From positions 326,967 through 390,966 of the forward strand of contig JXTC01000093.1 in the NCBI GenBank assembly GCA_002914845.1: 64,000 nt of DNA. The letters run 5' to 3'. The position numbers were made by a program, and so were the translations under genes. Position 1 is the first letter of the stretch. Each line of letters opens with the position of its first letter. Source of the stretch: Trema orientale. Lineage: Eukaryota > Streptophyta > Magnoliopsida > Rosales > Cannabaceae. This document shows positions 11,310-22,801 of this stretch, piece by piece. Under the pieces are notes generated by a model, which had not been told where the DNA came from, did no database searches, and saw only the letters and a list, made by a program, of their open reading frames with translations.

Positions 11310-14300
11310 TCACAAGATTATCACCTTGATGATTAAGAGGACCAACATGATGAAACACATGATAACGAGAACTGATGCACACATCACCATCCCCCCTTGT
11401 TTTTGTGTTCTCTCAGCCTGTAAGCCCCAATATGTGGCAACATAACATTGCAACAACATTACAAAGAGTGAGAGAGGTTCATAATAAATTTTAGCACAAG
11501 GGAAATGATATATGGGGATGACAAAAAGGACCTTTTGTAGCTGCTTGAGGCCCTCCTCGACTGTTGTTGCAACGTTCTGAATGTTGTAGTCTATCCTATC
11601 AACAACAGTGCCCTGTTTGTGGAGAGAAATTCAATTAATTGCTCTGGTTTTGTCTGAAAATGTCATGTGATTGTTTAAAGTTTACAGAGGCATCTAACCT
11701 GGTCTATCACGAGTACTGACAGGTCCTTCATAATCTGGGCAAGCTCATTCACAGATTCTACCACCTGTGGAGAAGGCAAATGGAGTAGTCAAATATGAAC
11801 GAAGCATTAGAAAGTGTCACTGAAAACACTTAGTGCCAAGAACGTCAAACACCAAGTGCAGAGATCTTCACTTGCCTGTTGGATTTCTCTCTCTCTTTCT
11901 ACTGAGAATGCCTCACTTTTTTTAAGCTTTGCAAGCTGATGCTCATTGAACACCTGTCCATGTATTGGTATTACCATGTTAGCTTTCAGCTTAAATAAAC
12001 TATGGATAAAAAAACTTCAGATTTGTCCCATCCCGTCAGTATACTCAAATATTAAGCAACAAATAATGACCTTGTAAACCGAACTTGATCCACAGATTTG
12101 AAATGGTTAACAATCTGAAAGAAATATAAACAGATGGAGAAGAAAAGTCCAGCATACCATGTCATCCAAATCATCATCTTCCACTCTAGATCTACTTCCA
12201 TTTAGATTCATCTCTATATCAACTCCATCACCCTACATCAAAAAAGAATGCAGCATACAATGTAAGCGTCATTAGCAATTTGCAATTCAGTGCCGGTTAA
12301 CAAGAAGAGTTCAATTCATCATATGCTACATGCACGAGCATGTACAAAGTCACTCATTTACTCATTAGAATACATGAAAAACAATTCCATGCTGAAAGAA
12401 TCATACATAAACTTAAATTTGATAATGGTCGATGCAAGTTGAACCACAGCTCTTATGTAATCGTATCCATGGATAAATACAAATATTATCCACTAACCTC
12501 TTTTTGCTGCCTGAGGCGCTTCAAATAAGTGGACTGTTTCTTTCGGAGCTCCACTGAGAGGTTCTGGAGGTCAGTGGCGAGAGCACGCTGCAACAGAAAC
12601 ACGCACAAAAAACCACAGTGCATCTTCATCAGAATATCCCCTTAATTTCAGATAATATATTTTGGAACCAAAGTGTGAATTTCCAACAGCTGCTGGAGTC
12701 TAGGTAGTCGGTATAATATAATATAAGAGAACCTCTGTCTGATTTCTCCCCACTATTAGTAAAGGAAAGGATACAGAACAATGTTTACAAGGACACAAAA
12801 AGAGTGAAATATGATGAAAAAACCCCTAGCTCACCCTTTACAAACCAAAGTAGCTAAATTTATTTAGCCAAATCTAGAAGTATTATTTCATAATAAAGAT
12901 ATGTGACTTTTAATAATAGCTTTTTCTTAATAATAATAGAACAGGGCTACAAGTCCATTCAGTAGATACCACTTACCTAAAGTGCCCAAAATTTTGGGCG
13001 GCGTCCAATTAGACAAATTGCCCCCAAATCAGTCAACTCAATAGAAACAACTATGAACTGCAACAAACACTAACAACCTTACAAACTACCGAGGATATTT
13101 CTTTTTGGACTTAAAGTTCTTTCCACCATTCCACAATTTAAAGAAAAAAAAGAAAAAGAAAAAAGGTATACATTCTTGTTAATAACCATAGTAGCAATTT
13201 CAATAATAAGACAAAAGATTCAACTGACAATAGATTACAATATGTCCGTGTTCAAAAAGCATTCAAAATTGGGCGACTAAAAATCCAAAACAGATGAATC
13301 GAGAGACTAAACACGAATCATCATGGTGGTGCACAAACTGATAAAATAAATTGAATTGCTCAAAAGCTTAAAACAAAGTTATACCTGCACATTTTTTCTA
13401 ACATTCGAATCTTCAGAAGGCCCAGCTGCAGAAAGTCTTTGTAGTCTCTTCTCTGATTTCCTTATCAAACCAGTTATCTCTTGTGTAAGGGCCTCAATCA
13501 AGCGTTGATCTTCTTTACCATCTCCAAAGGAAGGCATTAAGGCCTTAGCATGGGCCTTTGTTAGCTCAGCCATTTTCACACGTGCACGTTGCACGTTTGC
13601 TGATATTTCTTCAGATACATCTACCCAAGCAGGAGGTAGACCCACTGTGAGCGCACCCCTACTGCAGAAATAAAAACATGACTCTCCAGTTAAAGGAATT
13701 TCTCAAATTAAAGCAATATATACTTGTAATTAAAATTTTCAACATTCCACTTCATACTCAGAGAGAGAGTATTAACATGCCTAATGACAGATACTATCAA
13801 AAAGGATTTCTACATATTTTTCGATGAGAAGAAGTAAGAACTGGCTTAAAATCGAAAGCGTGGCCCTAATTTATGTGATTGCACCAGAAATGAGGATATT
13901 TTTTTGCACATGACTTACACGTACCAAATGAGATGTGCAGGCTCTCAATGAACATGTGGGCAATGAAATTTAGTTGTCTGAATTATCAATCAGGCACTAT
14001 CAGGGCCTAAAATTTCATTCACCACTTCCATTCTCCCATCAACATTATCCCATGTTCTACAATCTTGGAAAGCAAGCATGGCAAAACAAGTAACTCCATA
14101 TATTTGATTCCAAAAACTCTGAATATAAATCCCGAATTGAAGTTCCGAATGTTCGAAGAATCATAACCATCATACAAACTCATACACTTTTCCGAACGTG
14201 TTAACCCTTAAACTAAAATTACTTGCATTAAGCAGAATTCAGTTTAAAGCATTTCCTCGGCTTTAATTCCTCTAATTCTCATAGATTTTCTCCATTGTGA

Positions 14301-14602
14301 GCCAAACAGAATAAATTACTAGCATTAAATTATACAAATATTCTATAGGAACAATTCAAAACGAAATCTTCAGCGAATCTGGATAGAGAGAGTGAAAGAG
14401 AACGAGACCTTGAATTACCCGGATCCTCCGTACTGAGCGGAGCATAAGACCGATTCGGATTCAGGAGCGAAGTATTCGCCAACTCAATCACCGGACCTCC
14501 ACCGCCGGAGCTCGTGGAAGGCGACAAGCTCGTCGGGGCACGGACGCTCTTCAACGCGTCCCTGTACTTCCTGAATAACAAGGTTCGATTCCTCGTCGCC
14601 AT
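11310..14602 (-). CDS. Qa-SNARE syntaxin of the SYP41/42/43 (TLG2) group
   Basis: t-SNARE of the trans-Golgi network, needed for fusion in secretory and vacuolar traffic. Eight exons on the minus strand: 14602-14409, 13661-13385, 12587-12498, 12232-12158, 11953-11876, 11764-11699, 11612-11532, 11417-11310. They give 322 residues, the family's usual size. The N-terminus MATRNRTLLFRKYRDALKS and the stretch SRGALTVGLPPAWVDVSEEI are typical of SYP4. The SNARE helix spans about 225-290, with zero-layer Gln at about Q260 in VIDQGTVVDRID. A hydrophobic C-terminal anchor follows (about 297-322). A Ser/Gly-rich linker and an acidic patch EDDDLDDM are also seen. The intron after exon 5 begins with GC instead of GT (CAG|GCAAGT). 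Which of SYP41, 42 or 43 it matches best cannot be decided here. Confidence 0.95.
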
Positions 14603-15055
14603 GGTTTTAGCTTCGATCCAGATTCAGAGCCTGACTCCCAAAAAAAGGAAAAAAAAAAATGAAGCTACGGATCAGACGAAGAAGACAATCTCGTTTCAGG
14701 TCTCGCCATGACCGATAGAGGTAACGACAGAAAAGTGGAGAACTTCACGTGATCCAACGCCGGAGATCGGAGAATCCGGCTGTCCGGACGCCGTGTCACG
14801 TTCTCCGGCGAAGTTGGAAATTTCCAAACAAAAGATTTTGAGAGAACTTGATTCGAAAGGCTTTAGTTGGTTGAAAGCGCTTGGGTTTGGTCTCGCTTAT
14901 ACAGTAAGAAAATGTTAAAAACTGGGGTCAATTTGGAAATTTTTGTTTTCATATGGGTCCCATTTTAAATACGGTAGATAAGAAAGAAAGAAAGGACCAA
15001 AATGAAAATAGTTGAAATGAAAAGGGTTTATTTTAGAGCAACCCAAAAATTTATG
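14603..15055. promoter_or_regulatory. 5' UTR and promoter of the SYP4 gene (minus strand)
   Basis: The GC-richer stretch 14603-14890, with many CCGG and TCTCGCC-like words, is probably leader and core promoter of the minus-strand syntaxin. Beyond it the base composition falls to the AT-rich level of the intergenic repeats. No clear TATA box was found. Confidence 0.4.
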
Positions 15056-16482
15056 AAACATTAGTTATTTTGCCCCCGATTTTGCTATCAGTATAAATTT
15101 GTCCTCTTATCTTTGACTTTGACTTTGTATTCAAATGATCCATAAATAACAAAGTTATTCTTCTTTTATAACCTCATTTTTGACTTAGTATTCAAGTGTC
15201 CGATAAAATAATAAAATTATTTATTTTTTTTGCCTCTATTTTTTACTAATAATCAAGTGCCTCCTAAAATGACAAAATTATTATTTTTGCCTCCTCAACA
15301 CTTACACCGTTAGAAAATTATGAGTAGACAATGATGAAATACTCATTTTAACTTTTTACTCAAACTTGATATTATATATATATATATTTATTGTATTAGA
15401 GTTTTTGTGGTAGTTTTAGTATAGTTTCGTTTATGTAGAAAATACACATTTTATTTTTTAGTTATATTTAATAATATTAAAAATTGTTATGTTATATAAT
15501 TTTCATTTATTTCTTGTATTTAATTATATATATAAGAATAATTAGTTATTTTGTCACCTATTTTTTAGCTTAGATGTAAATTTGTCCTATCATTTTTTAT
15601 TTTATATATAAGTGCCCCAAAATAGGAAAAAATCTTTTGTCCTCTAACACTAATATCGGTAGAAGACTGTTAGTGGGCAAAGACTAAATAGTTATTTTAC
15701 TTTCTATAGAGTTTTTTGAATATGAAATTATGCAAGTTTTTTTTTCTTACATGACTTCTAAAAATAATTTCACACTAATGAATTAATGCAAAAAACCGCT
15801 CTATTATGTTTGTTTCTTGTTTAATATATATATATATAGGAGGACTCAAAAAATCGCTCTATTATGTTTGTTTCTTGTTTAATATATATATATATAGGAG
15901 GACTTCTCGATGGTTACAATTTTTTTTTGACCATGAATGGATACTAAAAAAAGTAGTAATAGTATTAAATTTTTTTGATGGTAATAAATAGTATTAAATT
16001 TTTTTAGCCAACCACCAAACTAATCACCACCGTAGGATATTAGATCTAACGGCTTAAACCATTGTAACCATTCATAGGTAAATATTGTTGTAACCATTTA
16101 AACCAAACCCATATATATAACCATATAAAAAATATTTTTTCTTTATTTTTCATTTATTTCATTTATTTAATCATAAAAGCTAGCTATGTAGAAATGTTCA
16201 ATAAAAAAAAATTATAAAAAATATTTATTTATCTCTTTAATAAGTGAAATGATTATCTGGTCATTATCCAATAACGATTTTCTGACAGTGTTAGATTTTG
16301 AGGAGGGGGCAGAAAAGAATAATTTTGTCATTTAAAGAGTACTTGAATATAAAGTCAAAAGTGAGGGAACAAAATAAGAACAATTTTGTCATTTATGGGA
16401 CACTTGAATATAAAATCAAAAGTGAGGGGATAAATTTATACTGATAGTAAATGTCAGAGAGTAAAATGACTAATTGTCGAAA
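15056..16482. mobile_element. Foldback element with long, internally repeated inverted arms
   Basis: The left arm (about 15056-15350) and right arm (about 16255-16482) match as reverse complements with substitutions. Both carry words such as GACAAAATTATT, ATTCAAGTG and TATCAGTATAAATTT in mirror order. Each arm contains its own roughly 70-80 bp subrepeats. A third, more diverged copy in left-arm orientation lies at about 15541-15710. No transposase ORF is present. Structure suggests a non-autonomous foldback or MITE-like transposon; the superfamily is unknown and no target duplication was established. Confidence 0.6.
15790..15905 (+). repeat. 58-bp tandem duplication with TA run
   Basis: Two nearly identical 58-bp units, 15790-15847 and 15848-15905, share GCTCTATTATGTTTGTTTC and an (TA)n run followed by AGGAGGACT. 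They lie in the interior of the foldback element. Confidence 0.85.
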
Positions 16483-16552
16483 ATTTATACCGGATAATAT
16501 GGTATATATTTGAATCACACCTTACCCTAAATGAGATCATATTATTTAAAGT

Positions 16553-16750
16553 TAGAGCAATGCTATAAAGAATATTAGTGGTGTCCAACATGACATAACG
16601 TGTCAATATGTTATTATGTGATTCTAATTAATAAATTTGATCTCATATGGACCCACCTGAAGTGACCTAAAGTGTAACTATAATTACATTGTAACAAATG
16701 ATATATCATGTGGTGTTGAACATCAAATGATACCCATAGTATTGTTTTAT
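16553..16750. mobile_element. Short foldback MITE-like element
   Basis: The left end, beginning GAGCAATGCTAT and running into GTGTCCAACATGACAT, resembles the reverse complement of the right end, where TTCAACACCACATGAT is read. The arms pair imperfectly over about 60 bases around a short AT-rich middle. It has no coding capacity. Confidence 0.45.
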
Positions 16751-18160
16751 ATGCAATAAATACTATATGATGAGTAATGACACACATATAAAATTTACCA
16801 TTTTGGTCATCTGGGCACAAATCTTTTAAAAGGGCCAATCATAAAATAAAGAATAACATTAGGGGCACAAAAAAATTTGTATAAAAAATTTTATGCCATA
16901 CATGACATTATTTTTAACGATGGAACTTTAAAGGCTTGTTTATTAATCAATAATAGAGTAAAACAGAGAAAGGTAAAGGGAAAAGGAAATTGATTTCATT
17001 TCATATGTTTACATAGCTAATTAGTTACACATGAAAGATAATCATAATATTTCCCTTCATTATTTTTCTATTCATATCAATTCTTCTTCCCCTTCACTCT
17101 CTTTCCACTCGTTCCCATTACAGAATGATAAACGTGGCCTAAGAATAATAAGGTATTATATGATATTCAACATCACATAATACATGTGGTCAATGCCGGC
17201 TCTAGGGTTAGGTGAGAAAGGCACTCATCTAAGGCCATTTGAGCCGGGAAAATGCCCATTTTCCATGCGCATTATATACATATATAAAATATTAATTAAT
17301 TAATTTATTTAATTATGAATTCAAATATACTTTTATTTAATGAGAAATTATGTGCTTATCAAAGCCATATACAAATATGATTATTAATTATAGTTTTTAA
17401 ACTCAAGACTTAATAAAGTAATTTAAAAAGAAAAAAGAAAAAAAGAACGTACGATACATATGATCAAGTGTATTTATAAAGTTAAAATCTATATATAAAT
17501 ATACTTATTTTTTGGAAGACTAAACATATATACATACAATAATAATTCTATAATGATTTTTTATCTTAATCTTATCTAATTAGTTCTATACTTAAAAATT
17601 GACTATGATATATAGCGGTGTAGTTTCAGTTTCATCTTCATATTGAATAATTAGTAATTATCTTATAACTAATTATGTATATTTTTAGTTTCAGTTAGTA
17701 CTTCTTAATAATGTTACGAAGTTAAGTGAATGATCACTTAACTATCGTTGATGTATTTTGTTTTTAATTAACATCACAATATATTATAACTTTATTGAAT
17801 GAAGAACATCAAAATCTCAATTTATTAAAGTCTAGTTTTTCATAATTAGTTAACCTTTAAAAGAAATTAATAAGAAAAAGTAATTAGTAAAAAATAAATA
17901 CACATAAAATTTTACGGAGAGAATGAAATGTAATTTTGCCCATAAAATCAACTTTGATGTGGTGTCGATTATAATTATAATTCAGCTGAAATTAGTTGAG
18001 TGATCTATGAGAAACTCAGTCTATTGATTATAATCACATAGTAATAGAATCACATTTAATGTGTGTTGAACACTAATAATGCCTGTACTATTACTTTTCA
18101 TAAATTCGTCTAAATTAAAATGATAGTTGAAATTTTTAATAAGTCAAACCTAATATTACG
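16751..18160. other. AT-rich gene-free spacer
   Basis: No gene recognised. A fragment at about 17195-17270 (CCGGCTCTAGGGTTAGG through GCCATTTGAGCC) is GC-richer than its surroundings and looks like a relic of an inserted repeat, but its ends cannot be defined. Confidence 0.4.
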
Positions 18161-18164
18161 AAAT

Positions 18165-18385
18165 TTTACATAAGAATAATGCTTGGGGTACCAACTTTTG
18201 TACCAAAATTTTAGTATCAACACATGTGACATGTGATTTGTTACCACTTAATTGGTGATAATATTTATTCTATTTGTGGTAAGTATTAACACACCAATTA
18301 GATAGTGATAACTTACATACTACATATGTTGGTATAAAATATTTAGTAAAAAAATTAGACATGTAGTGCTATCCTTTACATAATT
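18165..18385. mobile_element. Foldback MITE-like element
   Basis: Nearly the whole segment is an imperfect palindrome: TGTACCAAAATTTTAGTATC on the left answers TACTAAATATTTTATACCAA on the reverse complement of the right. The centre reads CTTAATTGG / CTAATTGG. No ORF. Superfamily and target duplication are not determined. Confidence 0.55.
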
Positions 18386-18629
18386 GGGTCCACAAATATA
18401 AAAACAACCCTTAAAAGAAAACAAAACGAGTCGCGTTTTTAATTCCATCTCTTTAAGTAGGTGAAAAAAGGAGAAAAGAGCTTGAGTCCTTGACCATATT
18501 AAATTATTAATCTTTTGATTAAACGGTGCTTGCCTAAGTTGTCTTGACTGTTCATCTTGGACGCTTCTGAAATTTCACCGTACATTTCAGGGGTCCCATT
18601 AAATTTTCCGAAAAATAATTATTGTAAAT

Positions 18630-18831
18630 ATCATTATTTATATATAGAGACAGAGAAATAGATTAATTCCTCTCTCTCATTTTTTTTTTTTGGGTGTAAT
18701 TTCACCGTTATCGTCATCGTCTTCCTCATCATATAGCTAAGCCCCTCTTTCAGCTCAAACCCTAGGCAATCCTCCTTCCTAGTACTACTCCTCCCTCCCT
18801 ATTTCGAGCTCTGTATCCCATCATCATCATT

Positions 18832-18870
<39 letters not shown>

Positions 18871-18983
18871 GACCCCAATTTGTTGATAGGGATTTCTGAA
18901 TCTGAGATCAGAGGCAAGTGAATCGCTCCCTCGAAGAAGAAGAAGAAGCCCTCAATTCGGTGTTCGCATTTGAGGAATCAGCT
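18630..18983 (+). promoter_or_regulatory. Core promoter and 5' UTR of the Di19 gene
   Basis: A TATA-like ATTTATATATAGAG lies at about 18636-18649. The leader is CT-rich. It includes an array of TCATCG hexamers at about 18826-18870. No ATG lies in frame between the array and the start codon. GTG at 18918 opens the same frame but is not a plausible plant start. Confidence 0.5.
18826..18870 (+). repeat. (TCATCG)n hexanucleotide array in the Di19 5' UTR
   Basis: About seven near-perfect copies of a TCATCG unit stand about 115 bases before the start codon. Such arrays vary in copy number between individuals. Confidence 0.85.
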
Positions 18984-21236
18984 ATGGACGGTGATTCATG
19001 GAGCGCTCGTCTTTCCTCTGCATCTAGGCGTTATCAGTCAGCTCTTCAATCGCGATCTGGTCAGCTCAATTTAACCCCTTTTTCTCTTAACGATTGGCTC
19101 TTTGGTAGCTGAGAAAATTAAAAAAAAAAAAAGTTGGGTCTTTTGTGTGATTCTTTCTTGTAGTTGATATAATGGTGCTCACTGAAGTTAATGCTAGTTT
19201 TCGGTTTTGGAAAAAAGAAAAAAAGCAAAAAAAAGTTCTTTCCTTTTTTGAAGTTCTACGGAAATTAATTAACGGAAATGAATGTTCAATTTTGATATCT
19301 CCTCAAATTTTTATTTTTGTGCATTAAAGCCCAGTGGTTGACTAAAGTACTGTTTCCATTTCAGTGTACAGTTTGATTATTTGGGGTTTTTATGTTTTCC
19401 AAAAATTAGTCTGAAATTCTTAAATTTTTTCATTTTTTCGATTTTGTTTGGCATCTGAACCTTTCAGGTTCATCTTTGTTGGAAATTTTTATAGGAGCTT
19501 TTTTTCTTAAACCGATTTTATGAAATTTCACTGATTGAGATGAATTTTGTGGTTACAGATATGTTTATGGGATTCGAAGAAATCGATGGGGATGATGACA
19601 TAAGGGAGGAGTTTCCATGCCCGTTCTGCTCAGAATATTTTGATATTGTTGGATTATGTTGCCATATTGATGAAGAGCATCCAGTTGAGGCAAAGAACGG
19701 GGTATGACTCTTTCAATGTCTGTTTAGTAGTCTACTTGCTTGTGCTGCGAGATAAAATGTTTATATTTTGGTTCATATATAAGGTTATTGGAATTCTTGC
19801 AGACTTATGTATCTTCACTATGTTTGTAATGAATGCTTTATGAAATGTTTTTATCATTTATTTCATTGAGTTTGTAAAAAAACTAATAGTATAATCATTA
19901 CTCGACTTAGTCTGAAAGTTTATGTTGCTTTACTGGAACTTAGTCTTACCTAGCGTGATGCTGTCTGTCTGCAGGTATGTCCGGTTTGTGCAATGAGGGT
20001 TGGGGTAGATATGGTTGCGCACATAACTCTACAACACGGAAACATTTTCAAGATATCCTTCTCTTACGACTTGTTATGTGTTACTTTAATAACTTTGTTA
20101 TTTTTTCATGCAAAATAAAGTTTGTACTTTAATGCAAGTTAGATTGCTTTAGAAATTCACTTCCGCTTGATAATAACTCGTTTGGAGTCTTAACAAATAT
20201 GCAAAAGAGGAGTATTGCACTGATAATTCGTGAATTGCCCTCTTCTTCGCTCCTCTTCCTCTTACTTCCTATTGTAGCTTCTTCTAACTAGCCTACCTAG
20301 TAGGACATTTTGACATATTTATCATTGCTGAAGGTCAGTGAACCTCTCTTCTAAAAATGAGGATCTGAATCTTTTCTGAAAACCTTTTCATTACCATTTG
20401 AAACCTCATTAAGTCATTCACCAAATGAACAGTTTTCCATTATGCCTCTCTTCACTATGTAGGCACTGTATTTGTGTTGAATTATGATCATAAATGTTGT
20501 GGTACTCTGGATTCCTTAACCAGTACTTACATGCAGCGCAAAAGGAAGTCGCGGAAAGGTGGATCTCATTCAACAACACTATCTTTGTTGAGGAAAGAGC
20601 TTCGGGAAGGAAATTTACAGTCTCTATTTGGGGGCTCATCTTGTATAGTGTCCTCATCCAATGTTGCAGCCGATCCATTGTTATCATCATTTATCTTGCC
20701 CATGGCAGAGGATTTTGTCAGTGTTCAGCCTCCCTTTTTGACTGAAACAAGCTCAGCCAAGAAGAGTTCCATTGATAACGTATCAGAACGGTACGTTTAT
20801 TTAAATGGTTTCCCATGATGTTTTTCTACTATGCATTCTTTTGAATTCATGTTTGTGATGGATCACAGTACATCTCGGTAAACCATGATCTTAGCCATCA
20901 TCATACTTTGTGAAAAGTACTTGACTACAATGAGATCAAAACTTTCAAGTGCTTATAATTTACCTCTATGAGGTGAAGTATTGATATTGTGAAGAAATAC
21001 TCTTGATTGCTTATTTCCTGTTGATTGCCTTTCAATTCTTTAACATGAAAATCTGGTTCTCTGTACAAATTCCTAGTTTACCTATTTAGCAATACTGGGT
21101 CTGATACGTGCGTTTTTGTGGTGACAGAAAAGTCCAGGCGTCTCCTCTCTCAATCAAGGATAAGGAAGAGAAGGCAAAACGATGCGAGTTTGTTCACGGG
21201 CTGTTGTTGTCCACCATTCTTGACGATAGCTTATAA
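18984..21236 (+). CDS. Di19-type (dehydration-induced 19) C2H2 zinc-finger protein
   Basis: Nuclear regulator of the plant Di19 family, linked in Arabidopsis to drought, salt and light responses. Five exons: 18984-19059, 19559-19701, 19975-20052, 20531-20790, 21128-21236, giving 221 residues, normal for the family. The start MDGDSWSARLSSASRRYQ is typical. Two C2H2 fingers follow: C46-C49/H61-H66 and C75-C78/H89-H94. A basic nuclear localisation stretch RKRKSRK begins at about residue 102. The C-terminal Di19_C domain holds KRCEFVHGLLLSTI. The third intron (20053-20530) has AT-AC ends and U12 consensus sites; the other three are GT-AG. The start was set at ATG 18984 because it matches the family N-terminus. 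Confidence 0.94.
20053..20530 (+). other. U12-type AT-AC intron in the Di19 gene
   Basis: The donor AAG|ATATCCTT is an exact U12 AT-AC consensus. Near the 3' end TTCCTTAAC matches the U12 branch-site consensus, about 11 bases before the splice CTTAC|ATG. Splicing here joins HGNIFK to MQRKRKSRKGG in frame, as expected for the Di19 family. No GT donor in the vicinity gives that protein. Confidence 0.88.
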
Positions 21237-22801
21237 AGTGGCTAATGGTTTGCTCCGGTACCGGAATGAAACCTCACAGTCGAGCCTAGTGCGCTACAAT
21301 CTGTGATCTGCTTGTAGTGTGTATGCCAATGTGTTAAAAACACGAGTGTGGAATAAGTTCTAGGGATGAGTGTAATTTATGTGGCATCTGAACTTTAGTT
21401 TCTAGGCGTGAACAAACTTCCGTATTATGTATTATTTCCAGCTTATTATTTAGTTAAGAAAAAAAGGAAAAGAAAAATAATCTCTTTACGTACGGTCCCT
21501 TCCTTCATTTACACCTCTCTCTGAAGTTTTCTACTTGGAGTACTATCCGATGCATGGTCATCTTTAAAACATAAAAGCACCTATATTTTGGCGTAAATTT
21601 ATTAGTGGCTTTGCAAAGAGAAGCCCTATTATATTTTACAACTTCTAAATCACTTATAGAAAAAGATCTTTTTTTTTTATCAGTTGAATAGACTCTCTAA
21701 TCAAATTTGTAGACAAATTTTGATGTTGAAGATATGGATGCTAGTGGAACACACACTTCTTTTAAATTGTAAGGAAACCGAACACGGTCAATGATCACAC
21801 ATAGGTATACAAGTAATATTACGTAAATGACATGGCAATTTAGGTCCTTAACATTATTGAAGGAGCTTTTCTATCCCCAGAGAGACATTACATGGGTGCA
21901 AAATTCCTCTTGTAGAATTGTAAGTCCGCCTAAGGTCTTTTGTTGTCCTCAGAACTACGGATGATTGCCATAATACGCGATCCCAAAATCATAGTTGAAC
22001 AACTTTGTCTAAGCTCATATAATTAAATTTGAGAAACTTAGTTGTTAGCAATAAGATAGATTCGTCTAAGATAATCTGGTGTATTTTGCATACTTTTCTT
22101 TTTAATATTAAAATCCCTCATATGAGAGTATAGACAAGACAACAGTGCGAAAAGCGTTAAAGGAGAGAATCATGCAATTAGATAACAGCAAAGAGTTTTT
22201 GATCACTACCATCTTCTCCCCCCGCTTCATTCCCATTTTCCACCTAATAGACGAATCTCTCGAAAACAAAAAGAGCTGGGGCTAGCCGTCCACCCATTCC
22301 TGGGCTCCACATGAGTTCCACTGTAACACCCACATGTGGCACAACTCTCATGTGGGTTCCACCGTGAACAATTGTGATGTATCGCGACTCGACTCGATTC
22401 TCACATGAGTTCCATTCCACACGAGTTCCACGGTAAAAATCACATAAATATACGATCGTGATGCAACATTCACAATTGTTGCTGTAAAACTTAAACCAAA
22501 ATCTAGATGGTAAAGTTAAGGGTTCCTCGCAATATCTCTGATTGAGACACCAATGATTCACCATAAATAAACAAATAAATAACAACGGAGGGCTGGAAAG
22601 AGACGAGGGTTATTAAATTAAACGAGTTAAAAGAAAAATGTAAGAATTCGTCTTATCTAAACAATTATGGGACTTGGTCCATTAAGAATAGAGATCTTCA
22701 TGTTCAATGTCAGTGGAATCAATTCTATAAACAAAGTTAATAAATTATTGTCTAACCCTCTAACAAAAAAACAGGTGTCCAAGAAGACACCTTCCATATT
22801 C
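21237..22801. other. Spacer between convergent Di19 and RING/PHD genes
   Basis: Holds both 3' UTRs. At 22300-22500 there is a patch of short direct repeats (CACATGAGTTCCA-like at 22308 and 22402, and an ACACGAGTTCCAC variant at 22419) together with complementary words GTTCCACCGTGAA and TTCACAATTG. It looks like a degenerate insertion, but its limits are unclear. No gene seen. Confidence 0.45.

Noticed and set aside
18918..18983. N-terminal extension of Di19
   Set aside because: It starts with GTG, not ATG, and family proteins begin at the MDGDSW-type ATG 18984.
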